A stretch of 35,577 bases of DNA. Source: Choristocarpus tenellus KU-1152. Lineage: Eukaryota; Phaeophyceae. This document shows, piece after piece, positions 24,501 to 35,161 of this stretch. Made by a program: the position numbers and the translations under genes. Below the pieces are notes generated by a model, which was given only the letters and a program-made list of their open reading frames with translations, was not told the origin of the DNA and searched no databases. Within the stretch, counting starts at the first letter, position 1; every line of letters starts with the position of its first letter. The DNA is taken from NCBI GenBank assembly GCA_964200185.2, contig CAXNAD020000050.1, positions 1 to 35,577 on the forward strand, given 5' to 3'.

Positions 24501-27500
24501 ACTGCAAACTGCCTCCCTAAGCTCCTCCATATTCCCTGCCTGTCAGCATTTATACAGGATCATCAAAAACATCACAGTGTTCATTGCAGAATTAATTGCC
24601 CAAGTGAAATGATTTTAAAGTTTCCTAGAGGTACCTCAACCATTGTTGAATAAGGCCTGTTTTGAGTTTGTAGATTGTGCCATGATCTTGACAAGCTGAT
24701 AACATCATCAGACGATTGAACTCTGAACTCACTCAGAAAGCACTCTATCTCATGAAACAGTCACATGCTGTCACCAGGTCCGATGGCAGCAGCCTAAGAC
24801 CAAATGAATCTACCAACTGTCACAAACTGCAGCAGCAAACAAAGAACCGTTTTATTGTGTTTTGAGAACCATTTATCAATATCCGCTACAAAACGGCGCA
24901 GTTGCTAACCCTAACCCCAACCCCCAATACCCAGGAATGCTCTGTAGATGCACTTAGAGAAGGTGTGTAAACACTCCATATACCAGGCAGTCCTTGGTTG
25001 TCAGGAACTTGGCAGGGACATGCAGGGACCTTATAGTCACAAATCAATTAATTGCCATCACAATAAAGCTGTGTTTGCTGGACTGTGGCATTGAAAAGCC
25101 CTTCCCAAGCCATTTTGCACAAGGAATCTGATTCTCACCACCATACAAACACTCACTCATGCTGCGGAAATTCTGTAAATCAAGAAGCACTATCTAGTTA
25201 GTCCATCACCGCAGAATGAAAGCGGACCCCATAGTTCAACGTCAAGTAACACTACCTTCAACTGAACAGTACCTGACTGCATCAAACCAGTCCAGTGAAT
25301 ATCTAACCTCTTTATGACATCATTTCAGAAATATGCACGCATATCTTTGTCGCAGTAGCAGTTGATTGCACCTTCCAAATATTCAAAAATCAGTACAAAT
25401 AGTTGTAAATATTGCATACCCAGGGGCAAATCGAACAAATTTAGATTCCAGTTGATAAGCAGGGTTAAATTTCTCAAGCAACTAATGCAAATAGATACAA
25501 TTTTGACACATATCAAACCAAGTGCTATGTATGATACTTGGCACTTGTAGACAAGAAAGGTGTCAAGTGCGGACCAAAGTAGACCCAAGACTAAGGCACA
25601 AGTCAAAAGGTTGAATTGTGGCGCACATCAACAAGGGACACCCCAGAGCCCCCCTGCACAGCCAAGCAAGGGCATTACCCTTTAAATTCGGCATTAACTA
25701 TTTCCAACAAATAGATTCATCAAAGCCTACTGCTAGGCCTCAAACAGAACACAAATTTAGCTGTGTCAAAAAAAAGTGATCATTTTTTCTCTCTTCAAAA
25801 AAATGTAAATGGTAAAGTAACTGTTATTCACTTGTTCACTTTATATACCTGGGGATTTCATGGTTCCACTCAAGAGGCAAAAGATTTTGCCTTCTATCCA
25901 CTGACTGCCTCTACCCTAATGCTCACTAACTAGGAGGTATCACTCTTCAATCTTCTAATCTCCTCATCATACTACTTCCACATCCCTTCTCCTGCTCATT
26001 GTGTAGTTGTAGTGTGATGATTGCTGCTTGCAAAAGGGATGATGAGTCTCTGTTGGACAAGAACTATCAAAAGAGGTGCCAAGCTTGTGTTCTTGACTAC
26101 GGAACCTACCGCTTCTCACGCCTAATGCAGCAGTGTTCTCACACTTTAAAAAAAAACCACAGTATGAAAATTTTCGACTCTGACGTAGGTACAACAAGAG
26201 CACAGTGATACACAGTGTATAGAGCATCATAGGTGCTATGTGGTACACTGACCTGTCTGAAAGTACACACACTTGTCCCAATTTTATTATTTATTTCTTC
26301 AGCATCTACTGTAGGTCTGAACAATTTGTAAGCGTGCAAAGAAGTGCCCTCAAACCTTCATGCCCACTCTATTATAGCGGCTTGATTGTGACTATTCATC
26401 AGCAAGCACATCTGGGATTGAAAATTAAGCCCTACCCCACACAAGGAAGAGTGGCTATAGTATCCTATGTCGGTATGTTGTATGGGAGGCAGGGGACAGT
26501 CTGGTATACACAAAGATTGGGCTCCTCCGAGTCCCTCATGACCTGCCGTAGTCAGCAAAAATAAAACCACTGTTTCATACGAGTGATTTGAACATGAAAG
26601 GCATCCCAGTCCTTTACAATCTCTTTTTCTCATATGATTACTACACAGGTGATGGGACCAGACAATCCCTCCTGAGTTTCCTTTTGGGGGCTATTGCAGA
26701 ATAGCATCTGTTATGACCTACCTACAGATTAGGTCACAATAAAGGAGAAAATGGTATATAGAATTCTGGTTGCTGTTTACGCAAAATTGCAAGCCCCTGC
26801 AGGGTGTGCAATGGAGAGAAAGAGTATTGTTCACAGATTCTGTACCAATGGAAAGTATTGTTCACGGATACTGTGTCCTATTCCACAGTGTATCAAGGAG
26901 AATCAACCAAGAACATTCATCAGCAGTTGAACATTGTCTATGCTTAGCAACAGTCCCACCATGCAAGTAACAATATTTTCAAACCTGAAAATGCTTGTCG
27001 AGTGCATCATACTCCTTGGTGTAGGACCTGAGCTGACGACTGACAGCATTTGACGTATACTTGGGGAGAGGAGAAAGCTTGCCATGAAGAATAAGAGAAA
27101 CCAACACCATCTTCTTGTATGCTTCTACCACTAACGCACTGAGAGTGTTAGCAGGGGTAGATATCACCTGAACAAGGGGCGGCATACCAGTCAGCACACA
27201 CAAAAAAGAGCCTCGATGTCAAATAAATACCTACTTATAAAAACTACATGCACCATGCTTACAGATAGTCATTCTCAATCCAAGTACATTGGTTTACCGT
27301 ACAGAAGCTGTCCAGGGCGTCCTTCCACCTCTTGGTGCCAACATAAACAACTCCGCCATAGTAGAAATAGCGCAGGAGGTGGGGTGGTGTCAGTCCAGTC
27401 TTTTTGGGATCAACACTGAAGATTGACCTTTGGTCCATGAAGTGAGCACCCATGGTGTAACACTTCGCCTTTATACAGCACTGTGCTCAACAAGCGAGGT

Positions 27501-29767
27501 TGGCAGGGGCAGGAGAGAGGAAAGTGTTGAAAAAACCTCAAATAACAAGCAGGAACAAAAGGAGGGTAGCCTTTCACATCTTGGACACAAGGTGTGTTGG
27601 ACAAGACAAAAGCCAATGCAATCTTTGAGGAAACCCCAGAACAAACCCATTGTACCCTCCTAACAAAGATCGTGAAGGCTGCGGCAACTCATCATTAAAA
27701 ACACATCTGCCAAAGTTCATCATGTTCATCCACCTACCCACAATTACCACAGGGAACCCAGCAAGAATATCACAGGGCATACAATATATGCTCAACACAT
27801 GTCAACACTCAATCAATCGCAGTGGGATTTAGGGCTGACACAGTGGAAGCTGGTCAACTCATCACAGAACAGGAAAATAAGCTAGATCAAATTGGTGCCA
27901 ACTGACCATTGCAAAACAGGAAATCATTTACATGTGATGAAGTCACTTACCTAGAAGCTAGTTATTGATAATTAGCCGAGGTAGCTCATGGCATCTTGGG
28001 TGCATATCACAAAGTAAGATAATAGTCAACATATGCACAATCTGTGTCCAGAAATAAGTCAATACTATCACACACACCTTTTCACACTACTTAGGGGGGA
28101 AAGGGTGGCAAAGCTTGGAAGAATAACCATTTTGCAGGTCACAAACTTGACCAGGGATGACAGAGCATCACCTGGCCAAGGTTGGAGGAGGTTCAAAGTG
28201 GATCGACTAGTGCATTACCCAGTAGATGCATCTACTAACTACTGTCCTTCTAACAATCACCTCTCCATGCATAGTTATCACTCCACTTGCGATACAGATT
28301 GTACAAATGATCTATTACAAGAGGCCTTCCCCCCAGACAGCAGAAGTACCCATCACGGACTCACTTCCCGCATTTGGAGTTCTCAGTTCCATGCCCCTAC
28401 TTCATCAAAATGGTGAAAGGGATTTAAAAAATGCTACTATTAACTTGCCAACAAAAAACATTAATTGAGCTTGACAATTTTGACAAAATATGACACACAT
28501 CTTTGTTCGACTTTCACCATTGCTTGGTTTGAATCCAAGTGACACAATGCACATCATGTCTCTTACCTCGTTTGTACTTCTTGGCGTATCAATCTACCAC
28601 CAATCCACATATATCTATCATTGTACTACCTCTTAAAAGGAAGTCAACAGTAACATAGTTTGGTCTGCTCCAAAACACAGCACTAATTTTCTATGCTGAT
28701 AAGAGTCATTACTCACATGCAAATAGTCTGCATGGACGGGGCTCAAGCATGTTGCGGTCGCAGCAAGCTTGTCTGATGCAGACCTCAATGGTAAGATTGC
28801 CTGCATTGCATGCCCCTCCGAAATGCACAGCTGAGAGAACTTGTGGCAGAGGTTTGCAACTGCTAGGGAAGATGTTGGGTTGAGGTTTGATTGAAAGGGC
28901 ACATAACACGATTGTTCTTCGCGGATGGACAGCTTCCATACCACCAGACATACTGAGTTTGCCTGAACAATCGGACTGAACACCAGTAGCCTTTACCTGG
29001 TCTTTTTCATACTGCCAACGAAAAAATCATATTTGCAACAGGGCTGTAGAGGATGTCCACACTCAAACACCGACTCAGTATCCGATGAAGAGAGCACGGC
29101 GTCAACACGTTTTCACCATGCGATTTGATTAAAACAGATTACGAACCCTGCAATTTACTCACAAATTTTGGGTGCAACTGAAACTTGAGCACGACAACAA
29201 TCCCGCAGAAAACGCCCTGTAACCTCCACGAAAGATGTTGCGTCACGCGATTGGAGTACCTCGGCTTGAGCAGAACTAAGAAATATGAACAATGAGAGAG
29301 ACAGGGACAGAGCGGGTGTGTGTTGCGCCAGAGAAGTCAAATCATCCCACTAGCAAAACCTTGGTTATCTCGAAAGACTGATATCTAGAGAGGTTGGTGG
29401 ATAAAACTAAGGGATGGTGGAGGATATCAACGCAGTTGAAGGACTCACAGTAGATGGAGGATGACCAATGAGCTCTGTTTGACATCCAGCATTCGTGCCT
29501 GAACAAGCAGGGGACTAAATCCACCACCACTGTGAGCTATATATTCTTCTCCTTGGAAAAAAGAAGTAGCCACCCCTCTCAGTGCTTCCCCCTAATTGAA
29601 AATTACAGATACCAAAGTACAAAAGTTAGAAATTTCGCCAATTGAAGCAATAGTGAAAAACGTGAGTTTGATCGAGATAATACCTGTTGAGAGAGATAGT
29701 TATGGAGAGATGCGAGCTCATAGTCGGAACTAATGAGCTTCGAGATATGGTCGAGTGCAGTCTCCAT
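21562..29767 (-). CDS. CSN3: COP9 signalosome complex subunit 3 (complete, ten exons)
   Basis: Subunit of the COP9 signalosome, which removes Nedd8 from cullin-RING ubiquitin ligases. Exons in coding order: 29767-29684, 29591-29449, 29275-29163, 28859-28717, 27480-27298, 27167-26985, 24539-24480, 22170-22074, 21944-21688 and 21570-21562. All use GT-AG and join without a frame break into about 423 residues, the length I recall for human CSN3. N-terminal helical repeats span about 1-220 (METALDHISKLI at the start; APKIFANLCHKF; HADYLHCCIKAKCY; YFYYGGVVYVG). The PCI domain spans about 225-390 (YKKMVLVSLILHGKLSPLPK, then YTS; TGLVKQVVHALTK; YITLSLEDIAVSVGL; MVESGEISAKIE; GTVHF). The C-terminal helix ends LAVNPQYIQKSI, close to human VNPQFVQKSM. 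PCI domains hold the signalosome together. The ATG lies in the 29.7-kb exon after a CSN8-facing promoter. The last exon codes only Ser-Ile-stop. Confidence 0.93.
22171..24479 (-). other. 2.3-kb CSN3 intron (between exons 7 and 8)
   Basis: AT-rich, no recognisable coding or RNA feature. Short overlapping frames near 23.75-24.01 kb on both strands look like chance. Confidence 0.6.
24905..24925 (+). repeat. telomere-like C-rich tract
   Basis: CTAACCCTAACCCCAACCCCC: CCCTAA units decaying into CCCCAA-like units, inside the large CSN3 intron. Confidence 0.6.
26819..26875 (+). repeat. imperfect direct repeat of about 25 nt
   Basis: AGTATTGTTCACAGATTCTG and AGTATTGTTCACGGATACTG lie about 30 bases apart, each preceded by an AATGG/GAAA context, within a CSN3 intron. 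Confidence 0.7.
27481..28716 (-). other. 1.2-kb CSN3 intron (between exons 4 and 5)
   Basis: It separates HADYLH from CCIKAKCYT, which are contiguous in the family. A strong unused donor-like site (TTCTAG|GTAAGTGA on the minus strand, around 27950) has no open exon before it. Confidence 0.55.
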
Positions 29768-30055
29768 GTTGGGAAAGAGAGTTGATCGATCTGTGCACCT
29801 ATGGAGGTGTTGGAGACAAAATTGAGGAAGAGTGTTACACGACAGATAATGGTATACCTTTGTTGCACCTTTCGATATTTTTGGGGATGTGGATACTACT
29901 ATCTCCTCTACTTTAGCACTCTTTCAAGGTTCTACCACTAGCGAAACAAAACACCTTCCTACCTTGGTGGAGTGATTTATCTATCGTGTGAGGTAGGAAA
30001 TTTGTTGGGTAATCACACCTTCAGTATACTGGAGGTAGGAGTTAGACCGGGAAAT
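29768..30055. promoter_or_regulatory. shared divergent promoter region of CSN3 and CSN8
   Basis: The start codons of CSN3 (minus, 29767) and CSN8 (plus, 30056 at the earliest) are only 288 bases apart, so both 5' untranslated regions and both core promoters must fit in this gap. I see no clear TATA box placed for either gene. That the region acts as a bidirectional promoter is inferred from the spacing. Confidence 0.65.
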
Positions 30056-32461
30056 ATGGATCAAGGAGGATCTCAGAACATTAGCGGTGAGAGTTGCAGC
30101 AACATTCTGAACTCAAGCTATTTTTGCACCCTACTATTTGTTCAATCTACTTGCAGTGCAGATATGCCGCTATGCATCTATGCAGCAGTGCAAAATATGA
30201 TACACTACGCCGAGCCATACCTGATCTTCCCTCATCTTAATTCGCTTGCATCCTCTTTGATGATGACAGAGACTGAGGACGGGACTCTGTCCAGCTATCA
30301 CAAGCATATCACAATACTACTTCAGAGTGGGGATTACTCTCGTGCTCTCCAAGTTTGTGAAGAAGTAGAGCTCTTGGTAAGTACTCTCCACCCTTCCTCT
30401 CTGAAGTTATACTATGTCAAATTGCATCTCACATTTGGATCAGAAGCCCGCCCACCTTAACACATGTTGGCACCCACTTTTCTACTGCCCAATCCTTGCC
30501 CTCAGACAAGTTCCAGTGGTGGCAAGGATGACTCGCACTGGCTTAAGGTGCAAATGGCTCTATACTACATCACTGACGATGTGTGAGTGTGTCGCACCCT
30601 TTGAAAGTCCTCCACAACATACACACGTATTGCATACATTGAAACGTAATCCACAGTTTTGATAACTGTCCTATTCCCGTGCATTCACCATATTTTCTAA
30701 CGCAGCAACAACGCACGTCACCTGTGGAGGAGACTCCCGATGTCGGCTAAGACACAGGGAGGGGAGGTAGCTGTACTTTGGGAAGTGGGAAAATGCCTGT
30801 GGGTGAGGTGAGGTACTTGAAAATCTGGTGTGGGGATGGATATTCTCGACAAGCGAAAAATTCTGCAGTCAACATGTTGAGACAGGGTGATTTGAATGCA
30901 TATGTCAGAGTGATTTTCACCATTCCAGTATTGGTGATATTGACAAGACTACCTGGACGCCTTGGCCTTGTGCAACTTTGTATCTTCCTTAACCATGTTA
31001 TTTTACTGAAGGCAACAGCTTGAAATTCTCTTCCATCATTTCCTCACCTAGGGATATGGAGGGTGCACATGCTCAATTACGGGGAGTGAACTGGGGTCAT
31101 GAGATTGATCCAATTATTTCTTTAGTTCGTCGCCACCTGGTAGATAGACAGCTTGGCCTAATACGCGGAGCCTACTCTACAGTTCCATTGAAGCGTGTGG
31201 CTGCAATGTTAGGCTACACCACTTCTGAGGCTGAGCATGGTGAGTTCTTCACTCTTTATTACTCGGGCATTAGTAAGGCAAGGGTTGTGCTGCATATTGG
31301 TTGGATATCTGAATGTTCAACAAGATCTATTTGCTGCCTCACAACATTGAACAAAGGGATATACCATTGCATGAGGAAACCCATATGGAATGGAGTCCAA
31401 CGTTTTGACAAGCACTGTGTCAAGTAGTGAATCATATCTTGCTCGAGCTCTTCATTAAGTAGCAATGTCATATTGGCTGGGCATACAGCATTTTTGCAGT
31501 CATGTGAGGACTGCGAGGAGATGTATACAGGTACAAGTACCAAATGCACAAAGACATTGGATCCTCCTTGACCACAAATACTTACCAATATTTAAAATAA
31601 TTCCTCAGTTATTTTATTGTTCTTCTGATCAATACAATGTGCTTATATCAAAGGAAGAATATGGTGTCCCCACTCCACACCTGCACAAGTTAGTAGAACA
31701 CAAATCTAATGACCAGTATACCATCATTCAAATACCACAAGTCTCAATTTCTCACAGACTGGTATGATAAACTTCTCGGCGTGTATTTCTCTTTTTCCTC
31801 GGTCAGGAACTTACAAAATGTGATTCTGCCTTCTCAGGTGACTTTCTGTGTGGGGATTGTTATCTAGGGACCCCTTATAATATTCAGACTATTGTTCTGT
31901 GGTTTTGCAGAGTGTCCAATTTCGTTTCCCATGGCAAGCATCCTAATAACCACCGTGCGGTTTCAATGACTGTGGAAGATTATTGAGGTTACAGTGGAGT
32001 CACCTCTATTTCGTCATTTTTTGTCACAAATGTTTTGCACCACACCTATGCCTCATCAGTGGTTGAAAGGGTAAATCCTTCACGCTTTGATTTTGACATG
32101 ATGAGATGACCAAGAAGTCACACAACACTAGTGGCAATCATCTCTGTTGATAGCATGTCACAATGCCACCTTCAATCATCCCTTACGCTGGAAATGCTCA
32201 CTATTAGTATATAAATGCTTCTATTTAAATGTGTTTCTATGCACAACTGATTACTGCCAGTGAACCCGTTCTTTCGCATTACTCTGTACAGAATGTGTGT
32301 CCAGAGGGTGGACAGTCAATATAAGAGGAGAAGAGCAAGTAGTGAAACCACAACAGGAAAGGGTTGGGCAAGATGTTCAAACCACTCCACAGCATCTGCA
32401 AGCAATGGCCCGCCACATCACCTTCCTGGAGCAGAGGAGCCTTTCTTCTTCAACACAATAG
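30056..32461 (+). CDS. CSN8: COP9 signalosome complex subunit 8
   Basis: Smallest PCI subunit of the COP9 signalosome; it contacts CSN3 in the known structure. Exons: 30056-30086, 30186-30376, 30506-30582, 30706-30807, 31052-31239 and 32292-32461 (TAG), all GT-AG. Recognition rests on the joined sequence YYITDDVNNARHLWRRLP with WVRDMEG and VNWGHEIDPIISLVRR (human: MNNARYLWKRIP, WQRDFPG), AMLGYTTSEAEHECVSRGWT, and a final helix HLQAMARHITFLEQ (human ARLTDYVAFLEN). The start is uncertain. The first ATG gives 252 residues. The in-frame ATG-ATG at 30260 gives 217, closer to human CSN8 (209), and then the first intron would lie in the untranslated leader. The third intron uses the second of two overlapping donors (GTGAG|GTGAGG); only that one keeps the frame. 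The paralogues Rpn12 and eIF3k fit less well. Confidence 0.88.
31240..32291 (+). other. 1.05-kb CSN8 intron
   Basis: Donor CATG|GTGAGT, acceptor CTGTACAG|AATGTG. It holds only short unrelated frames. A second acceptor-like site (TTTTGCAG|AGTGTCC, near 31910) leads quickly to a stop. Confidence 0.6.
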
Positions 32462-34477
32462 AGCTTGAGAAGCTGAAATCCTGTAGCCTACAAAGCCGTT
32501 GTGTAGAACACCAGGGTGATTTGAATCGCATCTTTCTTAGCAGGTTGCCTCTCAGTGTAGGTATGTCATAATAGTATATTTGTATAAATAACTACTTGAA
32601 CACTTCCAATATTATCCAAGATTCTCTTCATGTTTTTCGGTCTGAAGTTTGTGCAAAATTTACAGCAACAGCTTGCACCAAGAAGCCAAGATATTTTTTA
32701 CTTCTTTTTGTTACATCTCTCTTACTCTCTAAGCCTGCCTCTTTCATTGTACATGGTTGATTTGTATTTTTTGTATTTCGATTTTTAAGTTGACATCAGT
32801 GAGTTGAAGTTTGTTATTTTCTGACATGGCAATCTGCATATTTTGCACTGGAATAACTGGTAAGATATGGCAACCATTTTGTCAAAATGGAGGTACATCC
32901 CTCTTAGTGTCAAACAAATATCAGAGTACAAGTCTGCAATGTATACCCCGAGAGAAATTGTGGAATCTTCGTGTACCACAAGAGACCTTTAATTCCCACT
33001 TTCCTCTGCACTATCATCAGCCAAAGAGGATAGCTACTCTGACCAAACTCAGACACTGGGTTTTATGTATAGTACTACCATCTATTATTTATTCATTGAG
33101 TTAAAAGAGTGGGATTTGGTCTTGAGACTATCCATCACTACAGTTGGAATTACAGATTGAATAGAGGGTTCTAACAGAAAGTTTGTTGGAAATTTAATGG
33201 ATTTCTTACAGTACACTCAAGATAAAAGTATGAAGAGGGTATAGTGAACACATGCTGATATGGCAAGTATGGTTCCCTCTTGTTTCTTTAGGTGTTACGC
33301 CAGTTTGAACTGGCAAACAAAACAGTAGTCATACTTTGAGAATGATGAACTGTAACCTCCTGTGTCCACAAGACTACAAAATTATACTCCTTGCTCATAC
33401 ATGCTAGTGTCATCCTTGGTTCAACAGGTCAGGTTGCCATCAAGATATTTTTGCTTCCTCTCTCACCTTCACATTGTAGTGCATTATGTTACTTATCATG
33501 CACATTATCTAGAGGCAACAATTAGATTAGCTAAGGCAATGAAGTTCTTGGTAAATCAATGGTTTGTGTCAACTGGTACAACTGTCAGGGACACATCAGG
33601 CACCGTATTTCCTTCCTTAAATATCTGGTTTGATGAATGCTTGATATGGCACCATTGCATGAAATGCCACAGATGTATCATTGCCTCGCGATTCTAGGTA
33701 TAGTTCTGATTAGGCTAGAGGTAAACGGTGGTGTGTGAAAACTATTCACTGACAGTATCATGTGCCCCATGGTAGTAACCACGTTGCATGTCTACATTAC
33801 AAAAAGATTGACCCCCATTCTCTAATCCGTTGTGTGTTGGTCTCTTTTGTGGATAAGAAGTTGTTCAATTGGAGATCAAGAGAATTCATTCCATGGTCAA
33901 AATGTAAGCTGGAACTGATCTTTGCATATATTTTGTTTTATGTGCATGCATTCGACTTTGCAGCATCATCACTCTATTGCACTGCATGGTTGTGGCATGG
34001 GGGAGCTACAGTACAATGTCTCATCCACGACATTGTATTAGTCACAAACTTGCAAAACTTGCCTTCATACGTGATACCCTGAGCTGGTGAGGCAAACTAA
34101 TCATTTCTAGAATCAGTTGCTGATGCTCAGTTCATCTTTATTATTTGACGATCCAGAAAAGAGATGTGAAAGTTGCAATCTATCAGATCACCAGGATCTG
34201 GTAAGACCATTATTTTATTAACATATCTTAAAACGCTACTGATGTGTACATGCTCACAGGCGCGGGGCATGACTTTTATCAAAAAGTGGATAAGGCCAAT
34301 AATCCACATTCTATGGACGCCGCAAAAGCAGGGAGCAAAGACACAGCAAAACACAAAAAAATGTGGAAAGCCACCTGTTCTAAATTCTACAGATTTCCAG
34401 CACTATGGAAAAAAAATTCAAAGCAGCCATTGCTCTCACAGAAAACTCATTTACGCGCCAGTAAAATTGCGTCTACC
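32462..34477. other. intergenic between CSN8 and the plastid-protein gene; no supported gene
   Basis: AT-rich with several 80-110-codon plus frames that lack motifs. The most protein-like is a charged stretch beginning after CTCACAG at 34260 (GHDFYQKVDKANNPHSMDAA, then AKAGSKDTAKHKKMWKA), open to a TAA at 34484-34486. It would overlap the 3' end of the plastid-protein gene on the other strand. A possible preceding exon ends at 34200 (GGATCTG|GTAAGA). I do not recognise it. Confidence 0.35.
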
Positions 34478-35161
34478 TCACCATAAACCCAAAAAACCCT
34501 TCTTCTTCTCGCCGTTCAGCTGAGCCTTTAGTTTGGCCTCCTTCTTCTTCGCCTCGGCCTCCTCGCGAGCCAGACGAGACTTTGTCTCTTTACTCATGGG
34601 CAATACTGAGCCGGGCCTTTTCCAATTCTTCTGCCTCGCCCTCGGGTCGATTGCTTTGGGATCCATCTTCTCGAACTTCACGTTCCAGGGAAGCGGAGCT
34701 CCACCAAAGATCGACACGCTCTGTTCCTTCACATAGCCCCCGCTTGCATATTTCTTGTCTGTCTCCAACCATTTCTTCTCTGCCTTCTTTTTCTTGTTCA
34801 GGTCGGAGTCATCCCAAGCGCCACCTCGCTGCATGTACGGAACGTCCTTCATGGCAATCTCGCCGCTCTTCACCTTCTTCGGGTCAACAGGAAATAGATG
34901 TCCTGCACCTGCCTCCTGCCACGCCTGAAAGCTACGGCTCTTGAACCTGTTGGGACCTATTTTTCCCAAGTTCTTCTTCGCTTCCTTCTCCTTTGCTTGG
35001 ATCTTCTTCCACTCCTCTGCACTCAAGCCATCTGGGACGTAACCCATGGAAAGGGCCGCTGGTGACATACGACCAACACGACCCAATGTGCTGGAAGGAC
35101 CAAAGCCGTCCACAGCCGTGCCCGAAAGGACAGCAAGCGTAAGGGCAACGGTGGAACGCAT
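34478..35161 (-). CDS. predicted plastid-targeted protein of unknown function
   Basis: Single exon, 227 residues from the ATG at 35161. Residues 1-19 are a short signal peptide (R, then VALTLAVLSGTAVDG) followed by F20-G-P. The phenylalanine after the cleavage site is typical of plastid precursors in algae with red-type secondary plastids. A short Ser/Arg-rich transit segment follows to about 39 (LGRVGRMSPAALSM). The mature part is soluble and lysine-rich, with the motifs GYVPDGLSAEEWKKIQ, NRFKSRSFQAWQEAGAGHL, VPYMQRGGAWDDSD and SVSIFGGAPLPW, and a basic helical tail ending KKKGFLGLW. I recall similar uncharacterised proteins in diatoms and other ochrophytes, but no function. An upstream in-frame ATG (35209) would add 16 polar residues in front of the signal peptide and is unlikely. 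GC content is higher than in neighbouring DNA, and there is no intron, unlike its neighbours. Confidence 0.85.
   Translation of the reverse strand: MRSTVALTLAVLSGTAVDGFGPSSTLGRVGRMSPAALSMGYVPDGLSAEEWKKIQAKEKEAKKNLGKIGPNRFKSRSFQAWQEAGAGHLFPVDPKKVKSGEIAMKDVPYMQRGGAWDDSDLNKKKKAEKKWLETDKKYASGGYVKEQSVSIFGGAPLPWNVKFEKMDPKAIDPRARQKNWKRPGSVLPMSKETKSRLAREEAEAKKKEAKLKAQLNGEKKKGFLGLW

Larger units (their letters stand above)
24540..26984 (-). other. 2.4-kb CSN3 intron (between exons 6 and 7)
   Basis: It contains a telomere-like tract (24905-24925) and an imperfect duplication at 26819-26875. No gene recognised. Confidence 0.6.

Noticed and set aside
25876-25891. Short palindrome GGCAAAAGATTTTGCC in a CSN3 intron
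   Set aside because: A single 7-bp stem in AT-rich intron DNA is expected by chance; no further context.
28520-28545. T-arm-like hairpin (CTTGG-TTTGAAT-CCAAG) suggesting a tRNA
   Set aside because: The conserved C in the loop is absent and no D-arm, anticodon arm or acceptor stem can be built around it.
28860-28952. Longer version of CSN3 exon 4 starting at 28952
   Set aside because: It is open in frame, but the acceptor at 28860 (CTAGCAG|TTGCAAAC) gives APKIFANLCHKF, which matches the family without an insertion.
29530-29683. Apparent frameshift between CSN3 exons 1 and 2
   Set aside because: Using the acceptor GCTCACAG at 29530 gives a stop, but the upstream acceptor TTCAATTAG (exon beginning 29591) keeps the frame open and adds GEALRGVATSFFQ, which fits the family.
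34244-34486. Charged 80-codon plus frame converging on the plastid-protein gene
   Set aside because: Protein-like composition, but no recognised family and no proven upstream exon; kept only as a note in the intergenic entry.
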